Positions 33,110 to 45,500 of a stretch of DNA of 64,000 nucleotides are shown here, in pieces. The notes under the pieces were generated by a model. That model ran no database searches and was not told where the DNA came from. It was given only the letters and a program-made list of their open reading frames with translations. This DNA comes from Acanthosoma haemorrhoidale (taxonomy: Eukaryota; Arthropoda; Insecta; Hemiptera; Acanthosomatidae), in contig OV884009.1 of the NCBI GenBank assembly GCA_930367205.1, positions 100,461,189 through 100,525,188 of the forward strand, given 5' to 3'. Position numbers and translations under genes: made by a program. How positions within the stretch are numbered: position 1 is the stretch's first letter; each line of letters opens with the position of its first letter.

Positions 33110-33405
33110 AATGTCCAAAGAAAAAAACTGATACTTTGCCTTTTAAGACACTTGTGAAAAAAAGAATTGAGTGCGAAGAGAGCCTAAGAAATTCGCTTGG
33201 TAGAAGGCGAAGGAGTACTACATAGTAAGAAATATGGCAGCACATTGGTTGAAGCTTTCTAAGGCTGGGAATACCAGTCTACAAGATTTGACTTGATCAG
33301 GTTGCCCTTCGTTCGGTGATGATGAATTATTCGTGAGTTTAAGCCAAGATTCGTATGTGACCACGCGTGTTAGCGGGTACAATAGGGTCTTCCATGACGC
33401 CACAT
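33110..33405 (+). pseudogene. Mariner-like transposase N-terminal relic
   Basis: The plus strand reads AAHWLKLSKAGNTSLQDLT, a stop, then SGCPSFGDDELFVSLSQDSY and VTTRVSG. This matches the end of the mariner helix-turn-helix DNA-binding domain (WF-RFKSGN-SL-D-PRSGRP) and the linker after it. Only the N-terminal domain is visible; the DDE catalytic region is missing. Confidence 0.65.
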
Positions 33406-34030
33406 AAGAAAACTAAATGTCCGGAATTTACTAGTTTTATGCAGAACTATTTTTTTACCTAACTAATAATGGCTAAAATGTACTCATTTAATGTTAGCTT
33501 TTTTTATTAATGGTTGTTTCTCGGATCTTAAGTTTTATTGGTTGCCGATTGTATGTTTTTTTGTTAATTATTAAAAATTAGTATAACGCTTCGATCTATC
33601 TGCTGAACATAATTGCATAGTAGAAATGTTGACAAGCCATGGTTGGACGTAAGAAAGATTAGTGCTAGTCGGTGGCTAAACGGCAGAGGTAGGTCCTCTG
33701 TCACATGAATCACTCTCTGCAACAATAAACCTTTATCCTGCTTCGGTGCTCCTTTGAAGTCTCCTGGAATTCCTCCATCTCCCATACTGGCTCCTTCCAT
33801 CTCCTGAATATTGCATAGTGTTTTTTCCGTAAACTAATAGTTAAAAACTATTGCGTATGTATATATGTAGAATATTGATGAACTGCCTTACCGTGGAACG
33901 AAATATGCATTTTTTCGGGCATTGGTAAAAATTCGAAATGTTGAAATTGCAGTTTAGAGAATATTCTCTACAGTATCACATAAACGATGTTATAATTTGG
34001 TTAAAAAAATGGAACTACGATAAAAGTTAA
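33406..34030. other. AT-rich spacer, nothing firm
   Basis: One 78-codon minus-strand frame at 33564-33800 has no domain motif. Nothing else is visible. Confidence 0.4.
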
Positions 34031-34034
34031 CATA

Positions 34035-34265
34035 TGACATTCGCATTCCACCGTGCCACGTGTCCACCAGTATACGCAGACAAGCACCTAGTTCAACAAG
34101 TAGAAACTTTGACATACCTAGGACTGACGACCTTCGGCAGTAGATTGACACGGGATCCCTACATAAAAAGAAAAAGACAAATACTTAACCACTGACTGAC
34201 TGACTTACACTACTTCACACAAAAAATCAAACTACCCACAATAGAAATACATATACTTACTTTTT
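34035..34265 (+). pseudogene. Reverse transcriptase thumb relic, Jockey-type
   Basis: The plus strand reads VQQVETLTYLGLTTFGSRLT, RDPYIKRKRQ, then KIKLPTIEIHIL after a stop, paralleling the VRYLGFHLDKRLTW, RLKRQELN and LSIENKLLIYK blocks of the full-length ORF2. It is short and stop-containing. Confidence 0.6.
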
Positions 34266-35629
34266 TTAAAATCAATAAACCACAAAACTTATAAGTGAAT
34301 GTAAGCATCATTTAGAACCTAATGTATTAACTTAATGTTTAATGTTAGGTTAGATGCATTGCATGTTTGCAAAATCTTGTTTTCATTATATAAATATTGG
34401 AAATAAATTAATAAAAAATAATTAGTAAATATTAACTCAAATCAATTTGAACTTACGGGACTTAATTACTGGATGCTAAACACATAAAGCGACTACATAT
34501 TTTTCAATAAACATACTGGTTTGTTCTTAACCTTGGTAAACAAATCATAATTATTAATGGTCCCTAGTTTTTGAATTGTCATTTGCGAAATGTCAAAAGC
34601 TAGAAAAAACAGGGCTCATTTCTTTTTACCAATAATTTTGTTTCCTAAGTCCCTGTACCATACCCAAAAACTAATCAGTGCTACCCGGAGAGTTGTGGTA
34701 TGTACGTTAAAAATTTCATATCATCTGGATCTGTGGCAAGAACACGGCCTACAGAGGTAATCAATCGTCTTTAGTCTGTCTGTATGTTCTACGACAAGGG
34801 TGGAAGACATGATTCAATCGACATGAAATTGCAAAGACTACGTGTTGGTTAAAATAGACTAACGGGAAGTATGAAACAAAAGAAATGTGAAAAAAGTCGG
34901 TCCCGTTAGAACAACGTTTATGCTTTGTCAGGTAACTGTTATTTAAGATTTAAAGTTTTTTTCCCATCGATAAGGAGGAGATGACCCATATAACAAATTT
35001 AAATATTTTGTTTCGATCTAATAATATTAATCATGTATTTCATGTCGATTCAGTCCGATTCCAAGAGCTTTTTGGGGGGATTAATTTTTAAATATTTACA
35101 ATTTTTTTTATTTGTGGGAAAAGCGATTTCCAGTGTCCGAGATAGTTTAACAAATAACCAAGTTTTTATTAAAGACACTTTAGTTTATATTTTTTTAATA
35201 ATAATTAAGAAAAAATTAAACGTTACTAGTTAACTATGAATGGATTTTTTGAAAAAAACTATTTCATTATAATCTCTTAATTTTCCTTGCACATATCCAA
35301 AATTTTATGTTAATATTCTTAGAATTAAATATTTATTGGTTGTTATCTATTTCAGTTACAATTAGTTTTAATGGAAGATATAGTTGGATAGGTGTATGAC
35401 CTCCGACTTAGAGTGTCAACGCCCCAACGAACGCAGTCACTGCTCTTCCTCCTACTATTTTTCCTGACAATCTAGCATTGAGGAATACGCAGTAGGATTT
35501 TCATCCAAGGTTTCATTCAAAATCGTAAAAATTCAAAAATACTTGGATATTCGTCGTGACGGTGTGAATAAACAATGATCACTGCTGAGAGTATGCTGAG
35601 AATAATAAATAAGGCAAATAATAATTGAA
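34266..35629. other. AT-rich spacer with dispersed repeat A
   Basis: Nothing coding is recognised. A repeat A copy lies at 35085-35180. Confidence 0.45.
35085..35180 (+). repeat. Dispersed repeat A, copy 2
   Basis: TATTTACAATTTTTTTTATT, GGGAAAAGCGATTTCCAGTG and a CCGAGATAGTTTAACAAATA block, matching the other copies of repeat A. Confidence 0.6.
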
Positions 35630-37720
35630 TATGATAATGGTGCTCGACCCACACAAACATACTGGCAGCACTACTCCACGACAAGAACATTGACGTAGCT
35701 CTCATACTGAAACAAGACGAGTAAACGACCATTTACAGTTCGACAGTACCAGACTTATCGAAGTGATCATCCAGATGGAAGAGCTCATGCAGGTACCACT
35801 GTCATTGTCAATAACTCCATTTCGCATCACATAGTTCCTTTGGTAGCACATGACTTCCTTCAGTCCACTGCAGTGTCAATCAACACCTTCACTTTCCCCC
35901 ATACTCTAGCTAGCATCAGTGTACTGCCCTCCCAATAAAACCAATTCTGATTCCCGATTCATCTCCTTTCTAGACTCCATTGGGCAGCGTTTCCTTGTGG
36001 GCGGGGGCTTTAACGCGAAGCACCAACATTGGGGCTCCAGGTGGAGTCAACACAAATACACGCGGACTTGCTTTGCTGTCTGCACTCACACGGAAAAATT
36101 ACTCTACTATCTCTCCTGACGCACCCACCTATTGGCCATTTGATCCCAACCGAAATCCTGATTTCCTCGACTTCTTCTTTTACAATAGTTAGGAACACTA
36201 AACACGCCTCGATGACCTCTCCTCCGGTCATACCCCTTTGATTCTAACCATTTCTCTAAGACCAAGTCACAAACAGCCTTCTCCTTCATTTATCGAGGGC
36301 CCAGTTGATTGAGAACACTTCCAACAGTTTCTTACAGATTCCGTAAACCTCAACGTGTCCCTGAAAACATCCCAAGACCTACACGATCCAAACAACACTC
36401 TAAAACAGTGTGACAAAGATCCCGACATCTTGATGATCGTCGCTCGTACGGGCGGCTTCGGGTGGGAAAAGGTCGGAAGAATTCGCTCTGCGTCTTTCCC
36501 ATACTTTCTCTCCTTACCTTTCTCATCAAAGTCATTCATTCTCATTGCACAACTATTGAAGATTTCTTCACCTCACCTGTCCCTCTCTCACTTCCACATA
36601 TAGAGGTTAATCTGAGGTCAATTACCTTCTGAAAAACTTTACCGAAAATCTTCAGGATATGTGTCCTAACTTTCAAACCGCTTCCTCCAAGTCCTCTGTG
36701 GTTTAGATTATTCTAATTACTATCCTGTAAAAGCAGGAGTTCTACTGGGGCCCAAACTCTATAGCCTATATACTGCCGATGACCTCTCTACTTCCAATAC
36801 ATTTTCAGTAACATTTCCAGATGACACTGCACCTTCAAAAAACCTTGATGAGATCGAGTATTGGTGCAACCAATGGCGGATAAAAGTTAATGAAGCAAAA
36901 TGTTCTCACATTACCTTTATCCTTATAGGTTTTTTTAATTCTATTCCTCTTCCTGTATCCGAGACAGTACTTTTGACAAAAGGCTGACATGGAGCCGAAA
37001 AAGACAAGAACTAAACATACGCTTTGGACAACTGTACAGACTACTTCGAATGACATCCCATCTCTCAATACAAAAGAAATGACTAATCTACTAGGTATAC
37101 TTAAGCCAAACTGGACATACGGAATAGACCTATGATCGACAGCAAAAAAGTCGAACACCAATCCTTTCAATCAAAAGTCCTGAGAACAATAGTTAAAGTT
37201 CCTTATTAAGTCAGCATCAAAACGATCTTAATATACCCTACAATCTTATACTCATCCTTTCCAAGTTCATGAAATTCCATAGTAACCTATCCAACTACCC
37301 TAATCCCATAGCGCAGTCATTACACTGCACCACTCATCCCTATAATCCTCCTTGGAGACTAAAGCGGCAGTGGTCTCGTTACCTGCTATAAATACGTGAC
37401 AGTCCAGGCAATGGTTAGTTTCTCTAAACATGCCCTGATCGTCTGTGGCGCTCTTGGTCAGCCTCCGCTGGTTCGTATCCGATGACGTGGCTGATTGAGG
37501 AGCATGAGAGACTTCCCAAGACCTTGTTTTCTCTTTCGCATGTGAATGAGGTGACAACCATGTGGATATCGGAGGTCTCCGGGCTGTTTGTAAATACTGT
37601 ATGAATGAGCGAGTGAATGAAAATTGTAAATATGGTATGGATGAGAACATTTATCACAATTATTTATTGCCCAATCAGGCAGCTTGTAATTTTATCGCAA
37701 TAAAGAAGTTTTCAATACAA
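35630..37720 (+). pseudogene. 5'-truncated, decayed copy of the 651-5256 retrotransposon
   Basis: Nucleotide similarity starts at the position equivalent to about 2425 of the full-length copy (GGTG-TCGCACCCACA-like) and runs to the 3' UTR. Endonuclease blocks remain recognisable, but many indels and stops are present. Near 36665 a deletion of roughly 480 bp joins the KSPGYD block directly to the region after palm A, removing the RT fingers and first catalytic aspartate. The 3' UTR is the long form with AATAAAG near 37700. It cannot encode active protein. Confidence 0.9.
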
Positions 37721-39230
37721 AATAATATGAGCATATGTATACATTGGAATATCATCTTAGGTTGATATAAAAATGGTTGACAAACTAACTAAGTCTGCAT
37801 CAGGTATTCTCCAATAGCGTCAAGCAGGGCAGATCTTATATGATCCAACCAGCCTCATGGAGACGTACTTACTGTGTCGAAACGCCCTGGGTAAATAAAT
37901 ATGATGAAACTTTATAAACACCTTTTTTTCATCAACCTAAGCAGATACTCCAACTAATTCATCAGCTCAATCTAAATTCACGGCTAATTGAACTCCCAGT
38001 CATGTAATAATGTCAACCGAGAAACAGAGTCGTAACAATGCCCAGAGATACATCTACTAGATAACGTAAATTACTGTTTATTGTAGATTACTCTGTAATA
38101 AATTATTCAAGTTTTTGCGTCAAATTATTCAAGCATGGTTACGTGGTTTTCAAAAGCGGAGACCATTACACTTTCGCTCATGCATCTGTTTATCTGTGGC
38201 TAGAAATATGAGATATTACATGGAGCTTTCATTGTGGGCGCCAGGAGGAATACACCCAAATTAAACAGTTGCCTGTAAAAACGATGAAACCTTTCTGTAA
38301 TTTCAAAGGTACAAACGCCCTGATCAACGGTTGTAGCTGTTTTTTTACTATCAAATATTTCTAAAATAAGGCAATTTTTGGGCGCAAATAGCGAATAAAT
38401 TGTTCACAACAAGCGATTACCAAGCTCGAATGGAGTTCTTAATACTTTCTTCTTCACTTTCTACACGTCTTTTATTGTTTTTATATGTATTTAAAAAATA
38501 CAATTTTTTTCATACAAATAAAACATCATTTCAATAGTGACAAAAAATTAAATGGATGAACTAGTTTAAAATAAATCAAAATTTTTATTAAATGTCTTGA
38601 ATGCGAAATGGCGGGGATTTACTGACTTGAATTTTGCATGAGCAATAAGTGAATAATGGCCAAGAAATGTCTTTCGTGAATTTTAAATAAGTCATTTAAT
38701 GATCTGATGATTCGGTTTCATGTAGCTTCAAACCTCGTACATAAATGTGAATTTCATGACTGAACTAAACGATTAAGTACTATCACTAACTAAATATCTA
38801 AAGATTTTGTAAACATCAGTAATTGTAAATGTCCTTCGGATTTTTCAATAGTTAGGCTATTAGCTGTATACAATTTTAATTGGGGAACGAGTGACTCTAT
38901 GTGACCAAGACACCTTATCAAATAAAATAGAAAGAATTCGTTAAGAAACCGACGTTACTAACCCCTCAATTACTTCACTTTCCATGTGCTTTGTATTCAT
39001 TTCATAGATAGATATAGACTTACAATTAATGTAATAAAACAGGAAGTAATGTAATAAGACCTAATGATAGACTAGTTTAATAAGTATTTAAGAAACGGCT
39101 ATTGTTGTTCTTTCACTTTCCACGTGCTTTATTACATTTACATATGGCTAGGAGATTAGTGTAAGCGATAGACGGGACCCCTTTTTCCAAGAAAAGCCGG
39201 CATTTAACAGTTTCTCTAGTCCAATGTACT
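37721..39230. other. AT-rich spacer upstream of ptc
   Basis: No gene seen. An inverted copy of dispersed repeat B core lies at 37920-37955. This and the following 250 bp are the proximal 5' flank of ptc. Confidence 0.45.
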
Positions 39231-39274
39231 TTAGATGGGCGGGCTAGAAGAGAACGGAAGTGTAAAGGATGAGA

Positions 39275-39282
39275 TATAAAAG
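39275..39282 (+). promoter_or_regulatory. ptc: TATA box candidate of ptc
   Basis: TATAAAAG matches the metazoan TATA consensus and lies 215 bp before the ptc start codon. Transcription would then start near 39305. Inference from sequence only. Confidence 0.45.
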
Positions 39283-39332
39283 ATAAAAAAGTAAAGAGAG
39301 GTTAATTATTGTAAAAGGTGAGATAGTTAGAT

Positions 39333-39396
39333 GCAGAGAGAGAGAGAGAGAGAATGAGAGAGCGAGAGGGATGGGGCAGAGAGAGGAAGAGGCCGG
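39333..39396 (+). promoter_or_regulatory. ptc: GA-rich tract in the ptc 5' region
   Basis: A run of (GA)n followed by purine-rich GAGAGCGAGAGGG and GAGAGAGGAAGAGG. GA repeats bind GAGA factor and CLAMP in insects and are common at paused developmental promoters. It would fall inside the 5' UTR if the TATA box is used. Confidence 0.5.
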
Positions 39397-39503
39397 ATGG
39401 AGGGGGGCTCGCTGTGTGGTCCGGCGGAGGGAGTCAGTCGGGGCGGGCGGCTTGTGCCCTAAGTGTGCTTCAGTGGAATGTGCGCTCTAGCCAAGGATGT
39501 TAG
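39354..39503 (+). other. Upstream ORFs in the ptc leader
   Basis: If transcription starts near 39305, the leader contains ATGs at 39331, 39354, 39371 and 39397, all out of use for Patched. The frame from 39354 is 49 codons and ends at TAG 39501-39503, overlapping the Patched ATG. The frame from 39371 is in phase with Patched but stops at 39488-39490. Overlapping upstream frames usually lower translation. This depends on the true start site. Confidence 0.35.
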
Positions 39504-39577
39504 CTGACAGGGCTTCCGATGTCTACGTCAGGACTGCTTGGGGTCACGCTGAAATAGCCCTAACACAGATCAACAAG
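39497..39577 (+). CDS. ptc: ptc exon 1 (start codon)
   Basis: It encodes 27 residues from ATG in AGGATGT context (A at -3), with an in-frame TAG three codons upstream, so this is the most likely start. The conserved block DVYVRTAWGHAEIAL begins only eight residues in, making a shorter N-terminus than in Drosophila. The donor AAG|GTGAGT is near-perfect; phase 0. Confidence 0.9.
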
Positions 39578-42500
39578 GTGAGTGAATAATGCACGCCCTC
39601 ATCCACTCATACCTAACCATCAATAGGTAGTATACAGGATAGATGAAACAGTATTTATTTCCCTCGTGCTATTACCTACACCCTAATCCCTATCTCCCAT
39701 GTACCCATCTCACTTGAATTCTCTAATAACTCTTCTTATTTTAATTGGATCCACAGTTTCTATTCTATTTCGTCTCATTTGTGATTATAACCTTCACTGA
39801 TAGAGTAATATGTAAAAGTTTCAAGTATCTTAAATGAAATCCAATGGCATTCGTCAATATGCTTGGCATTTGTGCGTAACTGGGCATGGATTTGCAACAG
39901 TCGCGGAGTGGATGTTTACAAACAGTGAGCTTGGTGTGAGACTATGTGTTACCTTCCCACCAGGTTTGCGAACCCAACTCACTAGCCTCTAAACCCTACT
40001 TTTATATCTCTATTTTTCTATAATTATCTTCAAATACAATCCCAGAACTAACATTTATCCCTCAACCTATGTATGGAGTACCAATAATATTCGGAAAATG
40101 CCGCGTTTTGGACTCGATGAATGCTAACATCAAATAGAATTGAAGTTGTGATTGCGCTGTTTACGGAGAGAGAGTGGAATCTGTCTCGGGCCCACATCTT
40201 CTAAACATGAGCCCCACCAACTCTCTCCACTCAACCGACCAGCTGGTCCACAATCCAGTCTTGTCTGGATTATTTAATTATTCACCGTCAAACTGAGATA
40301 AACCGTGGCAAAAAGTTGGCCCTTGAGGTGGAACTGTCTAATTTCGATAGATTTTTCAACACTGTACACTAGGCCTTACGGCAGTAGTGCCAGTCTGTGC
40401 AAAATACCTATAGTGTAACCTAACGGAGCCTGCCAGAAGACACAGATCTACTTGATTGATTTGGTTAACCTATCTCAGTTAGTTACGTACCTGGTTTAAA
40501 CCACGTCTCGAGGTCCCGCCCATTACAATTGTTTTCCTCTTGCACATAAAATATCTTGTATTATATATAACCTTGCCCTCAGCCATGTATTATTTGTTTT
40601 TTTCAATCACAATGGTTGTTAGTCACCATCTAATACAACCAATTTGTTATTAATGCTTTAAAAAATTGGTGGCTAAGTAATGACATAGGAGCCGGAAGAC
40701 ACCAGAGTTAACTTAACAACTTATAAAACGCTTGTCTGTGCGTTTTTTTCCATGTGTTGTGCACTGTTCAATAATTCAAAATATTGACCCATCTTTATGC
40801 AGGATATATCTTTATGACCATGGCTCCTGATCATTTTAAAATATTTAGCATACGATGTTATTGTGTTTAGTAAATTAGTTTCGATATTTCGTGCTATTCC
40901 TTCAAATGTCTTTATTTCCTATAAGCCTTTCATTATTTAGCAAAAATCGTTCTGAAAGGTTGTACAATTAAACAAGTCAAATATATCAGTACGCTAGGAA
41001 ATAGTTTGGTGTACTAAATGACTATGTATATGATAAATGCACAGTGATTATTTAGTACGATAAGACTGAGGTAATGAAAATGTTATACAATTACATCTAC
41101 AACATCATTACCTCGTCAATAACGAAATTTAAGGGTAATTGATAAAATGAAAGTTGTGAGAAACCAAGTTGGAATTAGAAATATTGACAATGACATTGAA
41201 AGGGCAACCTTAAAGAGAAGTGACGCATGATCGCTCCAGGTACAAGCCTCCTTGTAGGAAATGAATTACAACCTTCAATTGATTGATCTCTTAATATTAT
41301 TCTTGGTCCTCATACCTTTTTCCTGTAGGCCAATCAAACAGGCACAATGAATATTACTAAAATTTTGTCAGCTTTCCAAATCTTAGGTGTGCTACAGGGA
41401 TGTTAACATCTAAAGTAGAATTAGAAGCAGTATATCAATTTATTTTCCTCTCCACCAATGAAACATTTTATCCTTTTCTTCTTTGTATTTGATTTAAATG
41501 GATAAGTATAAATATACAGGGATTGGGTGTGTAACTTAAAGCTTCTTCAACTTGACAACTCTGTTCACGGATGCTTTCTCTCACATCCGCTTAGACGACA
41601 CAAAAATTTTGACTTGTGATATGTGTTCGAAAAAATAAGGCATCGTGTATATTCAGGGAGATAAATGTGTTTATTTAAAAATGCTGTTAGTTTGAGAATG
41701 TCTAATCAACATAGAAAAGTCTCGACACGGATTATTCCTGTCTGGACAACTTCGATTTTCATTCAATGACATGTTTATAAAGAAGTAAAATAATACAATA
41801 GAATATTTGACTGTCCCATTAATTAACAATTCCCACAAAATGGAAAAAAAATTATTTTCTCCAAAATAATAACATATATTTATATAAAACATATGTATAC
41901 ACGACAAAATATTTATTATTAAATTTAAAAACACCAAGGATTACGCTTGTATTTTGGTTCAAATATACAGGCAGGAAGTGTGTGAAAAAAAAAATCAATT
42001 TGAGAAAAGTCTAGCTTGTATCAATAACTGATATGTTTTCTCACATTGTATTAAAAACAAAGGCTTCTGATTTACATACAATGTAGCATAAATGAAATTC
42101 AATGATTTCCCAAAAATAAAGTACAAAAATCTTTTTTTTTTTTATTATTTTGCCCAATTTTGATTGTTCTGTCATATTTTAGCAATTTATAATTTATTTT
42201 TTGAAAAATATACTATCAGTGACCTAATAATAATACCTTACTAATAATAAAAAGAAATATTTCCTATGGAAACTACCTAGTTGTTAATTCCCAATCATCA
42301 TTCGTAGATAACGTTCTTCGTCCATTAATTCTTTTACAGGTTTATCTTGTCCTGTTTATTTATGATTAGAACTTGCAAAACTGGATATAACAGAATTAAT
42401 TTATAATGAGACTCGATAGAGATATTAAGTGATGTTGGATCATGTGTATTGACGATACGACTAGCTGGGCTCACTGGAAATAGACAATGGACATTGATAA

Positions 42501-45500
42501 TATATCTATATCGGGAGATAGCTCTTTTTCTATCCGTAACGGTTCATTAGCGAACGTGTCACGGAGACAGTTTTCTGTGGCCCGACATTTCTACGGTCAC
42601 GTCGGCCCACAATGGCTCTGCTCTTCTCCGACCGTTCTTTCCCAGCACAAAGGCATCCGACCGACCTTTCCTATCTCTCTCAACCCTCAACAATCTGTTT
42701 CTTCTTGAAAAGTTTTTCCTGTGGTTTCAACGTCTGATTTCACTTCTATGCTGAAGGAGTTATAATATAAGATTATACTTCATTACCCTGTTAAAAAAGT
42801 AACGGGAAATAATCCCAATGGTGTTTTATATATTCACAATTTATATTAAATTTTCAGTGGTCATAGAGTTTTATCAAATATAACCAAGTGCTTAGATAGA
42901 TGTGGTAAATGATAGCGAGTGGTATTTAAAAAGCTCATTACGTAGTAACCGTGTCAGAAAATTTAGTAAAGTAAAAATAATGGCTCTTGTGTGGTGTAGT
43001 GGTTTAGATAAAGGCTTCGTGATTTCTGTTCTCGTTGATGATCCTTTGCTGGACAGTGGATGTTAGTAAAATAGTTTTACTGCCTAAAAATGGTAATATA
43101 AAACACGTTTACCGCTCTCATCCATTTACTGGTTACTTCTACAGCCTTGAACTGATGAAGGATGTCTGTTGATTTTGAAGATATGAGATTATTTGAAGGT
43201 ATGGATGCAAGTGTAGGATGTGTGTAAGGAAAGGAGGATGGGGTGGTGTGGAGGCTGGAGGGAAGGCGGCCAGGTGATGGAGCGGCGACCACCTGGGTTG
43301 CAGTCCCCTCCAGTCCTTCTGTCCTTTCACTATTTGTCCGATTGTAGCAACCACGTGTTAGGCTAGTTCGATGGCATGTCTTAATTAGGCCCACCCATCT
43401 CTCAATTTCCTGGGCTCAGCTTTGGAAGTCGTCTGACAAAAAAAAAATTAAAATGTATAAATGAAATAAAGAGCGTACGAAAGGAACAATATCAACAATA
43501 TACATATGGACCTATCTCGGGTGGGGGGCCCCACTTGAGCTTCTTCAATATTTCTTTTTATTTATCGTCACTGCACTTTTGCAAATTTGTACATAATTAC
43601 GAAAGTCTTAATAATAATAGCATAATTAAAATTTTGAGAAACTGGACTGACTTATTCAGTAATATCATATACAGCGGCCTTTCTTTTTTCAGTTTAGTCG
43701 GATTTTCCGATGGCTATCAACTCGTAAGACAGACGACTACGGTACTAGTTTTAAAGTAAATCCTCCTCGTTTAGAGATGGACAATCGGTGATAGAATGGA
43801 TGCGAAAGATCTAAAGTATGTAATGGCGAACCTTGAAGGGAGGGAGAAATAAGGAAAAAAACTACCTAGAGAATGTTTTGTTGCTAATTGAGGTGTTTTG
43901 GCCGGCTCAGCGGCTACGAAGACATCACTATTCTTAACCGATTGTGAGCGTGTCCCTTCCCGGCCTGATGACTATGTTCCCTCGGGAGGGGCAGTCAATA
44001 GCTACCGCAGGCTACTTCTCTCCCGGCTCTTCCTTCTCACTTTATTCTTTTCTACTCCATTCCTTTTACTTCTGGCTCCAGCCTTCATCAACTTATACAC
44101 GCATCGTACAAAAGATACTGTTAATAGCTAATTATATTTCTTAAATTAATTAGTGTCGATTTTGTTGCTAGTTCTCTTGAAAGGAGCCATCGACATTCTT
44201 AATTGGCATATCTTAAGAATCGGGAAGATATGCCAAAAGTAAAGATTAATGTTTCTATAACTTTGATCGTGATAACTGTTTTCCTAGTACCAAACGTTTT
44301 CAAAATAAGTTATCCCTATATAGGTTTTCGTTTCAACTTTCTATTCCAGATTATACAAATGTGTTTATCTATTCCAAGGCGAGATATTATTATTAAAAAG
44401 GCCGATCGAGTTATATCTAGAGATTAAAAGGTGGCTCTGTCTCAATATTACGAAAAAGATTACGGTAGCCCTTTCCGTTTTCCGGGAGGGTTGTTATAAG
44501 CTGTTGACAGATGTCCACTAGTGAATCGAAGAATTTGTCCCTATTAATGAGCCTGCCATGAAGCGGCTTCCGGACGATTTGAAATCGTGTCGCATTCACT
44601 ACAATAATACAAAAAAATGTACGAGAGTTGGTTTTTTGTTTCATATTGGATCTATTCCAAACAGAGGAATGTGCACATAGATAGCTGCTAAGGTGTTGAG
44701 ATATGGCCCAGGTCATTGAGGTGTATATTTCAATAAAGTTAGGTTCGTTTTCAGAATGAGGAAGGGCCATTGCTCCCGATCGGTGAACCGTGCTCGCCCC
44801 GAAGGCCACTCATTCCCCCAAGGATTGGATCGGTGGATCCCAGCCCATTTACCCACTACCCAGCCTCATCATCCCGTGGTTCTTTTACGAGCAAATCATT
44901 TGTCAGCCAATATTTTCACAGATAAACGGAATTGATTTAATGAATAGTAAACATCACACAACCTCAATGCTATATGATCCGTAGATCATTGGAAATAGTT
45001 GGTGGATACGAAATAAAGATCATAAAATACTAGTGCTTAGCATATCATATTTTATGCTTGAAATAACTGTAATATATAATTACCATGCCTTTTATCGTTA
45101 TCAATGCGTACAGAAAACATGGGCGCTCTTCTGTTGGCCTTGTAAGGCAGTAAATCAAACGATAATTTTGTTTTGTTAACAGCTTTATGATTTCAAGATC
45201 TATACTCATTGCTAGGGCTATTGTTTTTAATTTGTTTGCAATTCTATGTCCTACCATTTTTGAAGAACAATAGTGAGCCAGCTATTGCAATTCGTATATT
45301 TAAATACTTACATTAATGTTTCATTATGTGAAATTAATATATACGTGTAACATTGAAAATGGTTTTTATTATACTCCGTCCATAAATTTTGCACTTTCAA
45401 GTATTGTGAAAGTTTGGTAACCTATGTTGCCTTTTTAGTGGAAATCAACTTAAGCCGGTGCTGAAAGATGTTAGATTATCATCGCATTTATTAATGGAGA

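Noticed and set aside
42985..43030. A tRNA or tRNA-derived SINE (TGGTGTAGTGGTTTAGATAA resembles an A box)
   Set aside because: No convincing B box at the right distance and no cloverleaf could be drawn.
44417..44809. A 130-codon minus-strand frame in ptc intron 1 as a nested gene
   Set aside because: No domain, no clear start context, and no neighbouring exon or polyadenylation layout. Kept as unexplained only.
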